A stretch of 64,000 nucleotides of DNA from Nocardioides immobilis (GTDB lineage: Bacteria; Actinomycetota; Actinomycetes; Propionibacteriales; Nocardioidaceae): NCBI RefSeq assembly GCF_003515065.1, contig NZ_QXGH01000035.1:24410-88409 (forward strand), written 5' to 3'. The notes under the pieces were generated by a model. It saw only the letters and a program-made list of their open reading frames with translations, searched no databases and was not told the origin of the DNA. Below, in pieces: positions 8,917 to 18,331 of this stretch. A program made the position numbers and the translations under genes. How positions within the stretch are numbered: position 1 is the stretch's first letter; every line of letters starts with the position of its first letter.

Positions 8917-9737
8917 GCGCGCCGTCGCTGTTGTCCGCCCGGATCTCGGGCCTGCACGTCGAGGTCGTGGGCTCGGGTCCGCCGTTGCTCGTCGCCCACG
9001 GGGGACCGGGCATGAGCCACGACGTCTATCGCAGCCTCGACCCACTGGCTGACCGGAGGAAGCTCGTGCTCTGGGACCACCGCGGGCACGGCCGCTCGGC
9101 GGCGTTGCCGGACGGGCCGGTCGACATGGAGCAGTTCGCCGACGACGTCGTCACCGTCGCCGACGGCCTCGGCCTGGAGCGGTTCGCGCTGTTCGGCCAC
9201 TCCTTCGGCGGATGGGTGGCGCTGGAGGCCGCTCTCCGCCACCCCGATCGGGTCTCGGCTCTCGTGCTCGCCGGCACCACGCCCGGCCAGCTCGGCGCCG
9301 GCGAGTCACCCGACGACGACCAGGGCCCGCCGCCGCCGGCCGCGGTGGCGGCGCTGTTCGGCGATCTCCCGAGCACCGATGCCGGGCTGGTCGAGATGTA
9401 CCGCGCGCTCGCGCCGTACTTCCTCCGTGTTGCTGATCCCGCCCTCCTGCGGGACGCTATCGACCCGGCGCTGGTGTCTGCGGACTCGTGCCGGCGGGTC
9501 TTCGAGGCCCTCGGCCGCTGGAGCGCGGTGGACCGCCTCGGCAAGATCGGCTGCCCGACGCTGCTCCTCGCCGGCCGGTACGACGTGTTCTGCTCGGTGC
9601 AGCAGCACGAGCGGATCGCACGTCGGCTGGCGGACCCGGACGTCGTGGTCGTCGACGAGGCCGGTCACTTCCAGTGGCTCGACCGGCCGGAGATGCTGGA
9701 CCTGGTGGACGGATGGCTCTCCGCCCGGGGCTGGTGA
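8913..9737 (+). CDS. Alpha/beta-fold hydrolase (proline iminopeptidase-like)
   Basis: 274 aa. The oxyanion motif HGGPGMSHD is near residues 30-38, the strand motif LVLWDHRGHGRS follows, and the nucleophile elbow is GHSFGG. A late Asp lies in AGRYDVF and the His in EAGHFQW. HGGPG is typical of prolyl iminopeptidases, but the cap domain is short and the substrate cannot be assigned. It is translationally coupled (ATGA) to the SnoaL-like gene, so the two proteins may act on the same small molecule. Seven bp separate it from the convergent DHFR-like gene. Confidence 0.7.
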   Translation: MSAPSLLSARISGLHVEVVGSGPPLLVAHGGPGMSHDVYRSLDPLADRRKLVLWDHRGHGRSAALPDGPVDMEQFADDVVTVADGLGLERFALFGHSFGGWVALEAALRHPDRVSALVLAGTTPGQLGAGESPDDDQGPPPPAAVAALFGDLPSTDAGLVEMYRALAPYFLRVADPALLRDAIDPALVSADSCRRVFEALGRWSAVDRLGKIGCPTLLLAGRYDVFCSVQQHERIARRLADPDVVVVDEAGHFQWLDRPEMLDLVDGWLSARGW

Positions 9738-9744
9738 CGACGGA

Positions 9745-10308
9745 TCAGGTGGGTGGACCGTCCAGCACGGTGGGCACGAACTCCATCATCTGCAGTCGGC
9801 CGTCGAACGTGCGGTGGTCGACCGTCTCGAGGGCGACATCGGGCCACCCGGTGTAGAAGTGCTCACGGCCCGACGCGCCGTTGATCACGGGAAAGACGAC
9901 GACCCGGAGTCGGTCCACCAGCCCTGCGACCAGGAGCGACCGACACAGGCTGAGGCTGCCGATGGTGCGCAGGGGAGTGTCGCCGTCCTCCTTCATCCGA
10001 CGGACAACGTCCGCCGCGTCGCCGGGGACGAGGCGGGTGTTCGCCCACGTGAGCGGCTCCTCGAGGGTGGAGGAGAAGACCACCTTGTCCATGGCGGTGA
10101 GCCCGTCCATGTCCTCCTCGCCCGACTCCACGAAGCCGGCGAACATGCGGTAGGTGGTGGCGCCCATCAGTGAGGTGTACGACGCAGCAGCATCCTCGCC
10201 GAGCCACGCGAAGTACTCCGGACCGCCCAATCCCCACAGCCCTGGCCAGCCCTCGGCCGACGAGAAGCCGTCCAGCGAGGTGATGACGTCGACCATGAGC
10301 TCTGGCAT
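9745..10308 (-). CDS. Dihydrofolate-reductase-fold (RibD C-terminal) family protein
   Basis: 187 aa of the DHFR/RibD_C superfamily: VDVITSLDGFSS at the N-terminus, LMGATTYRMFAGF, then KVVFSSTLEEPLTW, TIGSLSLCRSLLVAGLVDRLRVVVFPV and a C-terminal sheet. Stand-alone members are NADPH-dependent reductases of mostly unknown substrate; this is not the housekeeping folA type. I chose the ATG at 10308 because GGAGGA lies 6-11 nt upstream. Confidence 0.7.
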   Translation of the reverse strand: MPELMVDVITSLDGFSSAEGWPGLWGLGGPEYFAWLGEDAAASYTSLMGATTYRMFAGFVESGEEDMDGLTAMDKVVFSSTLEEPLTWANTRLVPGDAADVVRRMKEDGDTPLRTIGSLSLCRSLLVAGLVDRLRVVVFPVINGASGREHFYTGWPDVALETVDHRTFDGRLQMMEFVPTVLDGPPT

Positions 10309-10396
10309 GCGCAGTCCTCCTCCGAGATGGTCCTTCGACCCTGCCTCGTCAGGTGGGCCGGCCGCAACCACGAAGCGCCTCGCACCGTTGAGGCAC

Positions 10397-11245
10397 TCAG
10401 TCGGAGGTCGTCCTGCCGAGAGCCGCGGCCCGACCGAACACGTTGTCGAGCATCGGCTCGGTGAGTCGGCCCGTGAAGGTGTTCTGCTGGCTGGGGTGGT
10501 AGCAGCCGAGCAGGGTCACGGAGCGCCCCTCGCCCACGAGGGTCGCCTCGACGGCGTGACCGAACCGCGGCTTGGGCCGAGCGACCTGCCAGCCGAGGGC
10601 GGCGTACGACCTCAGTGTCGCGTCCCAGCCGTAGCCGCCGAGCGCGACCACGACCCGGACGTGCTCGGCGAGCAGGTGGAGCTCGGCTTCGATCCACGGC
10701 GAGCAGGTGTCTCGCTCGGCGGTCGTCGGCTTGTTCTGCGGTGGGGCGCACCGGACAGTCGCGACCATCCGGGTGTCGATGAGCGCGAGGCCGTCGGTGG
10801 CGTCCACGCTGGTGCCCTGCGTGGCCAGGCCGACCCGGTGCAGGGACGCGAACAGCCAGTCACCGCTGCGATCGCCGGTGAACAGCCGGCCGGTGCGGTT
10901 CGCACCGTTCGCGGCCGGGGCGAGGCCGACCACCAGGATCCGGGGTGTTGGAGAGCCGAAGCCTGGGACAGGCCGGCCCCAGTAGGGCTGGTCGGCGTAC
11001 GACGCGCGCTTGGTGTGCGCCACGTCCTCGCGCCAGCGGAGCAGCCGCGGACATGCGCGGCAGACACTGATCCGGGCGTCGAGCTCGTCGAGGCCGACGC
11101 GACCGGCGAGGCGACGTACCTGCGCGGGTGTCAGCGCGACTGGCGTCTCCTGGGTCGCCGGGTCACCGGGCCAGCCGGTGCCGGGCGGCACCGGTGAGGG
11201 AAACAGCTCGCCGGTCGCCGGGTGCGGCAGGAGGTCGTCGCTCAC
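10397..11245 (-). CDS. Family 5 uracil-DNA glycosylase (UdgB type)
   Basis: About 282 aa. It removes uracil (and, in the family, hypoxanthine) from DNA to start base excision repair. Motif GLAPAANGANRTGR (residues about 107-120) and motif CYHPSQQNT near the C-terminus are the UDGb signatures; cysteines (CRACPRL and others) fit the family's iron-sulfur site. Two starts compete: an ATG at 11254 lies only 1 nt after an AGGAGG, while the GTG at 11245 lies 9 nt after it. The spacing favours GTG. Confidence 0.85.
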   Translation of the reverse strand: MSDDLLPHPATGELFPSPVPPGTGWPGDPATQETPVALTPAQVRRLAGRVGLDELDARISVCRACPRLLRWREDVAHTKRASYADQPYWGRPVPGFGSPTPRILVVGLAPAANGANRTGRLFTGDRSGDWLFASLHRVGLATQGTSVDATDGLALIDTRMVATVRCAPPQNKPTTAERDTCSPWIEAELHLLAEHVRVVVALGGYGWDATLRSYAALGWQVARPKPRFGHAVEATLVGEGRSVTLLGCYHPSQQNTFTGRLTEPMLDNVFGRAAALGRTTSD

Positions 11246-11349
11246 GGTCCCCATCCTCCTGGGTTCCGGGGCGGGTCTGGCTGCTCACCTCGGGGTCAGG
11301 ACGCCTGTCCGACCGACTCGCGTCGGTGAGGGGCTGCGATCCTGGGTGG

Positions 11350-11775
11350 GTGACATCGACGGAAGCGATGGGGACCACCCGATGGCTCTGGCCGCTCCTT
11401 GCCGACCTCGCGTGCGTGGTCGCGCTTGCTGTCGGTGGGAAGAACACGCACGACGCGAGTGACTCGGGCTGGGTCGTGCTCGTCATCGCGTGGCCGTTCG
11501 CGTTGGCTGCCGTACTGGCACACGTGTGTCTGACCTGGCAGGGGCGGCGGGCACATCGCGTCTGGCCGGAGGGCGCGATCGTCGTCGCCGCGACCTACGT
11601 GCTCGGCATGATCTTGCGAGCAGTCTCGGGCCGCGGCCTCGCTCCCGGCTTCCTCGTCGTGGCTGCGATCTTCCTCGCGTTGACGATGTTGGGATGGCGC
11701 GGCGTGGTTCGCATTGCAAGGGGCCCTGAGGCTCGTTCATCAGATCCGCCGAGTCCCGAGGTCAGCCGTCCGTAG
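11350..11775 (+). CDS. DUF3054-like membrane protein
   Basis: 141 aa with four hydrophobic segments (about residues 11-29, 37-58, 73-92 and 97-117). The N-terminal LADLACVVALAVGGKNTHD matches the DUF3054 pattern, a small actinobacterial integral membrane family of unknown function. The GTG at 11350 is taken as the start; an ATG 18 nt later is possible. It is separated by 9 nt from the NYN-domain gene, which has its own -10-like box, so the two need not be co-transcribed. Confidence 0.55.
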   Translation: MTSTEAMGTTRWLWPLLADLACVVALAVGGKNTHDASDSGWVVLVIAWPFALAAVLAHVCLTWQGRRAHRVWPEGAIVVAATYVLGMILRAVSGRGLAPGFLVVAAIFLALTMLGWRGVVRIARGPEARSSDPPSPEVSRP

Positions 11776-11784
11776 GCTCACCCC

Positions 11785-12345
11785 ATGGGAGAGCCGCTGC
11801 GCAACACGTACGTCCTGGTCGACGGGGAGAACATCGACGCCACTCTCGGCGCTTCGATCCTGGGACGGCGCCCCCGGCCCGAGGAACGTCCTCGATGGGA
11901 GCGGTTGCTGCAGTTCGCGACGGAGCGTTGGGGTCAGCCGACCAGCGGCCTGTTCTTCCTCGCCGCGAACAACGAGCTACCGATGCCGTTCGTCCAGGCT
12001 CTCCTCGCGATCGGCTACCGACCGATCCCGCTCTCCGGAGGACCCGGAGAGAAGGTCGTCGACATCGCGATCCAGCGCACCCTTGTCGAACTGGGTCATC
12101 GCGACGCTGACGTCCTCCTGGTCAGCAACGACGGCGACTTCGTCGAGCAGATGCGTGACCTGCTGGACGGTCGGCGCGTAGGAGTGATCGGGTTCGCGGA
12201 GTTCCGCAACCAGACCTTCCTCCAACTGGCCGACCAGGGCCTCGAGTTCTTCGACCTCGAGTACGACGTGAGCGCCTTCAACGAGCGACTGCCGCGAGTC
12301 CGCATCATTCCGATCGAAGAGTTCGACCCCGCCCAGTTCCTGTAA
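11785..12345 (+). CDS. NYN-domain (PIN-like) putative ribonuclease
   Basis: 186 aa. The NYN domain fills the protein: TYVLVDGENIDATLG carries the first acidic residues, EKVVDIAIQRTL and LLVSNDGDFVEQM the others. These are the metal-binding aspartates of PIN-like nucleases (LabA/DUF88 relatives). The family acts in RNA processing; no partner is visible here. A TAGGCT -10-like box (11773-11778) lies exactly 6 nt before the ATG, which suggests leaderless transcription and supports this start. Confidence 0.7.
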   Translation: MGEPLRNTYVLVDGENIDATLGASILGRRPRPEERPRWERLLQFATERWGQPTSGLFFLAANNELPMPFVQALLAIGYRPIPLSGGPGEKVVDIAIQRTLVELGHRDADVLLVSNDGDFVEQMRDLLDGRRVGVIGFAEFRNQTFLQLADQGLEFFDLEYDVSAFNERLPRVRIIPIEEFDPAQFL

Positions 12346-12361
12346 CCGGTGTCGGTCGGAA

Positions 12362-13687
12362 TCAGCAGCGGACGACGGTCTCGGCAACGCAGCGGTCGTG
12401 GTTCCGCCGCCCGTTGGCGTAGTCGGTGCCGGGCCCTCCGATGAGGATGTCCGGCATGTACTCGCCCACCAGCGTGTCGTCGCCCGGACCGCCACGGGCG
12501 ACTGCCTCGGCGTCGTCGCCCAGGTAGCCGCACTCGACATCGGCGGGGGCGATCGCCTCCAGGATGTCGTCGCCCGGTCCGCCGGCGACCACTCCCCGGC
12601 AGCCGATCCACAGCACATGCTCCGGCGCCGCCGTACCGGCCACGTCGAGCCGCCAGGCTGACAGCCGGTACCGCTCGAACTCGCCGATCCGGGCGCGGAC
12701 CGCCTCGTCTGCGGGCCGGAACAGCAGGCTCCCGCCGACCAGGTCGAGATCGACGCGTCGCGCTTGGTCGCCGGCGCCGGCGTTGAGGATGAACGAGTCG
12801 GTCCCTGCGCCGCCGTCGTACGTCGCGTGGTCGACGAGCCGCTTGGTGTGGAGATGGAAGGCGATCCGGTCGTCGCCTCCGCCGAGGTCGACCGAGGTGA
12901 GCGGCACCACCGAGAAGACCTTCTCCGGACCGTCGCCGCCGACGAACGACGGTGCCACCCAGCCACCCCAGGGTGTGAGTTCGAAGCTCTCCATGCCGCT
13001 CCAGGTCAGGACCGGCTCTCCGGCGTACGTCGCCTGCCCGGCGGCGTTGTCGATGGCCCAGGCGCGGCGCATCGTGCTTCGTCCGAACTCGATCTCGTCG
13101 GATCCCGAGCCGCCCTGGATCGGGAGCGCCGGATCACCCGGGCCTTCCAGCCCCACCTCGTCGTCGCCAGAGCCGAGGTCGATCGCGTCATGGTCGCGGT
13201 CGCCGGGTACGCCGCCGGTCACCACCCAGTCGTCACCGCCAGCGGTGGTCACGGTGTCGGAGCCCTGGCCACGCGGCGACAGCTCAGAGTCCGCTGCAAA
13301 GACCCGGTCCGGCCCGGGACCACCCAGGTAGGTGTCGTCCCCGGTGCCGAGGTCAACGCGTGCCGAACCAGCGCCACTTGCCGAGGTGTCGATGACATCG
13401 TCACCCGCGTCCGCGTACACGTCCGCGTCTTCCTTCCGCGTCCCGCCGGTCACGCAGATGAGGTCGTCGCCATCCCCGGCGTCCGTCACGAAAGCGCCGT
13501 TGGTGACGATGACGTCCGGACCGTCGGTCCCGTCGATGTCCGCTCCGGGCGTACCAACGATGGTGGCCTCATGTCCGTGGCAGAACTCCGCACCGACTGC
13601 GACCACCTCAGCGCTGCCGCTCAGGCCGACTCCGGCGACGGCGAGTGCGACCGCTGACAGGCAGAACGCTTGGCGAGAGCGACGCAT
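12362..13687 (-). CDS. Secreted protein with calcium-binding (RTX-like) repeats
   Basis: 441 aa. It has a signal peptide (MRRSRQ then a hydrophobic stretch to about residue 28), then degenerate Gly-Asp repeats along most of the chain: GDGDDLICV, ADAGDDVID, LGTGDDTYLGG, LGSGDDEVG, LGGGDDRIAF, GGPGDDILEA, GGPGDDTLVG and others. Such repeats form a beta-roll that folds outside the cell on binding calcium. No catalytic domain is recognisable. I chose the ATG at 13687 because it gives a standard signal peptide; the longer frame adds 15 residues. The C-terminal cysteines may form a disulfide. Confidence 0.7.
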   Translation of the reverse strand: MRRSRQAFCLSAVALAVAGVGLSGSAEVVAVGAEFCHGHEATIVGTPGADIDGTDGPDVIVTNGAFVTDAGDGDDLICVTGGTRKEDADVYADAGDDVIDTSASGAGSARVDLGTGDDTYLGGPGPDRVFAADSELSPRGQGSDTVTTAGGDDWVVTGGVPGDRDHDAIDLGSGDDEVGLEGPGDPALPIQGGSGSDEIEFGRSTMRRAWAIDNAAGQATYAGEPVLTWSGMESFELTPWGGWVAPSFVGGDGPEKVFSVVPLTSVDLGGGDDRIAFHLHTKRLVDHATYDGGAGTDSFILNAGAGDQARRVDLDLVGGSLLFRPADEAVRARIGEFERYRLSAWRLDVAGTAAPEHVLWIGCRGVVAGGPGDDILEAIAPADVECGYLGDDAEAVARGGPGDDTLVGEYMPDILIGGPGTDYANGRRNHDRCVAETVVRC

Positions 13688-13789
13688 GCAACCCAATCTC
13701 TCATCGCGGTCGCGCCGGGATACGAGGTTCACCGATCTGGCATCGACCCCGCCGAGAGTTCCGCGGTCGCTCGCGACGATATGACGCTG

Positions 13790-14232
13790 TTATGACGGGC
13801 CCGTAGGAAACGCGGCAGGGTCGAAGGTCGCCCCGCCGAAGGTGCGTGCGAGCGCCTTCACGATTGAACGGAACTCCGCGTCGGTGAGGTCGGACTTCAT
13901 TCGATTGATGAGGTCGGCAACCAGCAAGACGTTGGACTCGTCACCGGATGTCACGTGCTCCCAGGTTGGGTAGCGGCGACCACCGCGTTGGTCGTCGAGG
14001 GGAACTCCCGTGTAGCGGCAGCGGAACCACCGATCGCCGGATCCCACTGGCGCCTCATCGCCGCCAGACGTGCTTCGCGACTGACGGCTCTCCCACGTCC
14101 CAGAGCGTCCTTACGGGTCTCGACACGTTGGAGCAGGCGACGGCATGCGTCGCATGCATACGACCTTGGAACCGAAGGCCTGCCACAGGCTTTGCACACG
14201 GGCGAAGCAGCCCAGTACGACGTCGCGCTCAT
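13790..14232 (-). pseudogene. Zinc-ribbon protein gene with a frameshift
   Basis: Two ORFs on the minus strand join into one sensible protein. The first (from ATG 14232) has a CKACGRPS...CDACRR zinc-ribbon pattern and ends in RLAAMRRQW. The second, one frame away, continues with GDRWFRCRYTGVPLDD, YPTWEHVTSGDESN and a helical tail (LINRMKSDLTDAEF, IVKALARTF). The switch is near 14040-14050 and is cured by one extra G in the run of TGGGA. I recall this architecture as a hypothetical family but know no function. A sequencing error is as likely as a true mutation. Confidence 0.55.
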
Positions 14233-14344
14233 TCTCGTCACGGTAGCTGGGTCTGGGTCCCGTGCCGCTGCGCTTGGCGGATCCTGAGTAATCGACGCAC
14301 GCCCTCGTAGCGTCGGAATACTCTCCCACCAGGGCAGGCCACGG

Positions 14345-15145
14345 ATGGAGGTGTCCTGGTCGGACAGCCCGCTCGCCCCGATGGCGACGATCAACGGCCG
14401 CCTCAGCTCGTGGGCCCGGTGGCTGGTCGCCGAAGGCCTCGTACGGCTCAAGGGGCTCGCGATCATCGTCTTGGTCGCGACCTTCGCAGCTTGGCTCATC
14501 TCGTGGCTGCCGTACTGGCTGATCGCTTGGATGGCCATCGTTGATGGGGACTTGGTGTCCCGTGAGGACTACGAAGGTCTGTGGGAGCCGGGTGCCCCCT
14601 CTGGAGGTACTGGCTGCCGGCCCTCATCGCCCTCCCCGTCATGGTCGCGGCCCTGAACTCCATCTTGCGCCGCTGCGAACCGCGCTTGGCCTCCGCGGAG
14701 CGGACCGCGTCGGAGGCAGCGTTAGAACGGGAGAGGGCCGAACGCAGAAAGGACGACCGTGCCGTCCTGGACACGATGGTCAGCACTCAAAACGGCGCAG
14801 CAGCGGAGCACGTGACTGCCATTCACACCGCGGCGACGGGGGCTGCGCACGCACCCCGGCACCTGAGCTTCTACCTTGTCGCCATCGCAATCACCGCTGC
14901 CTTCGTCCCGGCGTTCGCCCTCGACTACTGCATCTATCCCTGGGATGCCTCTGTAGACAGCATCGGCGAGCGGGTAGCGGTCACGCTTCTCTTGGGCATC
15001 GTTGTCGTCTTCGCCGTCTTTTCTCGGCGTGAAACTGGCGTTGCTGTGTGTCAAGGGCATCCGATGGTGGCGGTACGCCGCAGCCCACCATCTCGTCGGC
15101 GCCACGCTCGAACTAGGCGGTGCAGCGGACGAACCGCGCGCTTGA
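14345..15145 (+). pseudogene. Four-TM membrane protein gene with two frame breaks
   Basis: The frame from ATG 14345 gives a TM hairpin (GLAIIVLVATFAAWLISW ...) and ends in WEPGAP. The next frame takes over near 14590 (WRYWLPALIALPVMVAAL, then a charged ERERAERRKDD helix and FYLVAIAITAAFVPAFAL). A third frame from about 15020 adds VKLALLCVKGIRWWRYAAAHHLVG and stops at 15145. One added C in the C5 run near 14592 and one removed T in the T4 run near 15020 give a continuous protein of about 266 aa. This end is 6 bp from the convergent gene, which supports the repaired reading. Function unknown; it sits beside the CHAT/caspase pair. Confidence 0.5.
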
Positions 15146-15151
15146 ACCGTT

Positions 15152-15865
15152 TTACGTCTGGCCGCCAGTCTCTGGAGGGGTGGACTTCTTGGTGCTGCTC
15201 TTGGAGATGTTGCTGATCGCGTCGTGCAAACCCTTGGCTCCTCCGCCGGTGACCAGGCCAGTGATTGCCATCATCAGGATCTGCTCGCGAGTTTCGAACT
15301 GCGTGCCGAAGTCGACACCCGCCGTGGTGAGGAAATCCGCCTCGAGATAACCGCACAGCGCCATCCCTAGCGCAGCCGTCAGGCCGAAGACGACCGCAGC
15401 GCGATTAGCGCGAAGTTGGTCTATTTCGGCTTGCGCGTTGGCGGCTTCCTTGGCGGTGGTTGCCGTGGTGGCCGCCGCGACCTTCTGGTCGCGTTTGATC
15501 TCCACTTTGGCCTTTCCGAAACCAGGCACCCATTCGAAATGTGGCAACAGAACTTCCACCAGCCGTTCGGCTGATTGGGCTGCGACATACAGCAGTGCGA
15601 ACGCACCGGCGCCCTCGATTGGGGTGTACGTGGGTCCGCCCTTGGTGCCGAACGCCTCGACCGCTACCCAAAGCCCTATCGCGAACGCCGCCGCGCCGGC
15701 GAGAGTTGCTGCGAACTGGGGTGACGAGTTCTTCTTCTGGTCGGTCGATGCCGCGGCAGGGGCCGGACTGGCAGTCTGCGGAGCGGGACTGACGTTGCGA
15801 TTTCGCCCGTCGCCAACGTTCGTCACAATCAGGGGAGCCGAGGTGCGATGCATGAACAGGGCCAT
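15152..15865 (-). CDS. Membrane protein with a central coiled-coil stretch
   Basis: 237 aa. There is a low-complexity Pro/Ala N-terminus (to about 50), hydrophobic segments at about 51-70, 83-106, 157-175 and 196-214, and between the second and third a polar Ala/Glu/Lys helix (118-155) that could coil or bind a partner. I do not recognise the family. Start ATG 15865 has GGAAGG 7 nt upstream. The base composition is visibly less GC-rich than the catabolic genes, suggesting transfer. The promoter region (15866-16095) is shared with the divergent CHAT gene, so the two may belong to one cassette. Confidence 0.55.
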   Translation of the reverse strand: MALFMHRTSAPLIVTNVGDGRNRNVSPAPQTASPAPAAASTDQKKNSSPQFAATLAGAAAFAIGLWVAVEAFGTKGGPTYTPIEGAGAFALLYVAAQSAERLVEVLLPHFEWVPGFGKAKVEIKRDQKVAAATTATTAKEAANAQAEIDQLRANRAAVVFGLTAALGMALCGYLEADFLTTAGVDFGTQFETREQILMMAITGLVTGGGAKGLHDAISNISKSSTKKSTPPETGGQT

Positions 15866-16095
15866 AAGAGGACCTTCCAAGACCGAGTGGGGATTCCCAC
15901 CGTATCGACCCTGATTGGGGCCGTCTCGAGTTCAGCGAAAGCAGACTGGATTCCGTTGCAAAAGGGCACCGACCGGTCTGCCAGAAAGCAGAACGGAAGG
16001 GGGCGTGATGTCCTAACGTTGCTCCACCGAATGCCGCAGGATAGCGGCGGCCTTTTGCGGCTCGGCCGACATGAGGCGGGTCCGGAGGTGGTGTC

Positions 16096-18331
16096 GTGCT
16101 CGGGGACGAGACAATCGCGTTGGACGACGGCCGAGTCCGCGTCCGACAAACCAGCGGACTGAGCGTGACCGTCGAGCAACCAAGCAGGACGGTGTCGGTC
16201 GGTCGCCGCCGGGTCCATTTCAAGTACGCCCTCGAGGTTTCGGCTCAAGACATGGGCGGGCGGCTGACGATCACAACATCGTCTGCGGGCAAACGGCTTC
16301 TGACTGTGCTGGTCGCAGTCGGTGGCCGCTACCACCTCGTGCCCGAGTCGCGGCGTCGGGGGAGGGAGCGGACCTTCACGCTCGAGATCTCCGCGGCTGG
16401 GACGGAGCAGGTGGTCGTCATCGAGCACACGGCCGGGCTGGTCTTCGAGGATCTGCCCGGCCCCCTGCCCGAGCTGGAGGACTTCTGGCGGCGCGAGACA
16501 GTCCTGCCGCGGCAGTTCGACAGGACCCGCCGGGCACGAGCGGAGCCACCGCCCATGGATGGGCCGATCGTCGCTGGGGGAGGCGGACCGCTCCCGGAGG
16601 AGATCGTCCGGGAGTCCTTCATCAGGGCCGACGAGATGGCGGAGGCCATCCCGGATCCTCCGCCGGAACCCGCGCAGGCGGTGCTCGCCGAGGTGGGCGC
16701 GAACATGCCGAGCGAGGTGCACCTCGACGACACGGTTCCGGTCGAGGTGCTGCTCAGTCGCAAGGAGGTGTCCACCTTCGCCGGCACGTCCCACGACGAG
16801 CAGGTGATCGTGATGGACCCGGACAAGCCGCTGGACCTCGTCCTCCTGCGACGGGGGTTCGACCTCGACGCCCGCGAGGTTCCGTTCGAGACCGGTCGGC
16901 GGAGCCTCCACCTGTCTTCCGAGGATGCGTCAGAGGTCAAGGTCGTCTTCTGGCTGCGGGCCGCCCAGGAGGGGGTGGGGGAAGTCCAGGCGTCGTCCGG
17001 CAGGACAACCCCCTGCCGCTCGCCACGCTCCGCCTCACGGCAACCGTGCTGTCCCCGTCGGACACGCCCCGGGACCGCGCAGCGGCCGAGGCGGCCGCCA
17101 GAGACCGGGCTCCCACCAAGCGATCAGCCACCATGCGGGGATTCAAGTCGTTGGTGAACCCCCAGACCCTGGTCATCGACGAGAACCTGGTCGGAACCAC
17201 CTCGCGGCTCTCCTTCGATCTCGCTCTTCCTGATTTCAGGGGCGGGTTCGCCCGCGTCGTGGAGGACAAGAGGGCGCTCCTGCTGAGGCTGTTCCGCGCG
17301 CTCGACGACGCCTGGCGCGAGATTCGGAACATGCCGGACCCGGTGGCGCGCGAGAGGGCGTTCCAGGAGAGCCTCCGGACGCTGGGCTCGCAGCTCGCAC
17401 GGGACGTGCTGCCGCGGGAGCTCCTCGACCACCTTCGCGACCACCTCGAGGACCTCGACGAGCTTGCCGTGATCACCAGCGGTGAGACCGACATCCCGTG
17501 GGAGCTGGTCCATGTTTGGGGGCCGGACGCTGGTGAGGATCCCGACGGGCGCGGTTTCCTCGGCCGGGTGGGTCTTGTCCGCTGGGTCTACAACACCGGA
17601 CACCCTACGGAGCTGTTGATCCGGCCTGGCCGCGGCCACTACCTCATCCCCGAGTACGTCGACCCGGTCCTCGAGCTGCAGCAGTCACACCTGGAGCCGA
17701 CGTACCTCCAGCCTTTCGGTGCCACCGCCATCGACCCGCCCGACGCCGCCGGCATCGCCAAGCTCATCACCAGCGGGAACGTCGACCTGCTCCACTTCGC
17801 CGGCCACGGCGTTAGCAACGACATCGACGTGCCGCCGGTCAGGGAGATGGCTCTCGCGGACTACCGCGACGGCGCGGCGTCGGTGCCGGGCGCCGACCGG
17901 TCGCGCATCGCTTTCAGCGTCGAGGACCTCCGCCGAGCCCTCCCCGACACCGCCTCGGACCCCGGCCCGCTGGTCTTCCTGAACGCCTGCGGGATCGGCC
18001 AGGCGCCGTCGACCCGCGCGGAGATGGGCGGTTTCGCCGAGACCTTCCTGCGCGGTGGAGCGGGCGCCTTCGTGGGCTGCCTGTGGTCGGTCGGAGACCA
18101 GCCCGCCCGTGAGTTCGTGGCGGCGTTCTACGACGCGCTCGACACCGGCCACACCATCGGACAGGCCACCCTCGCCGGCCGACGGGCCGCCCGCGAAGCG
18201 GGGGACCTGTCGTGGCTCGCATACACCGTCTACGCCCATCCCGACGCGCGCCTCGCCGACCGCCCGGTCCCACCCCCGACCCCGGAACCCGACCCCGGAA
18301 CCCGACCCCACTACGAAAGGCATTGCAATGA
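16096..18331 (+). pseudogene. CHAT-domain protease gene, reading frame interrupted
   Basis: The GTG at 16096 has GGAGGT 6 nt upstream. The first 298 codons (to about 16990) encode beta-rich, Pro-rich sequence I cannot name. The frame then shifts by -1 (one missing G in CCAGGCG restores EVQGVVRQDNPLPLATLRL), and the second part is a CHAT (caspase-fold) peptidase: DIPWELVHVW, catalytic His in LLHFAGHGVS (codon 17805) and catalytic Cys in FLNACGIG (codon 17988). After the domain (DLSWLAYTVYAHPDA) the same frame runs open to 19274 over the next gene, which is implausible. One more base in the C-rich repeat at 18275-18309 would end it at TGA 18329-18331, overlapping the next ATG. Intact length would be about 745 aa. 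Confidence 0.65.
18275..18309 (+). repeat. 13-bp tandem repeat at the CHAT/caspase gene junction
   Basis: The unit CCCGACCCCGGAA occurs twice in full (18275-18287, 18288-18300) and once partly (18301-18309). Because 13 is not a multiple of 3, each gain or loss changes the frame in which CHAT translation leaves the repeat. One more unit leads to the TGA overlapping the downstream ATG. One fewer fuses CHAT in frame to the caspase protein. The present number leaves a readthrough to 19274. Confidence 0.8.

Noticed and set aside
14345..18331. Programmed -1 ribosomal frameshifting as an explanation of the broken frames
   Set aside because: No X-XXY-YYZ slippery heptamer in the right phase was found at the sites I checked (for example GTG GGG GAA near 16970), and so many independent programmed shifts in one window are improbable.
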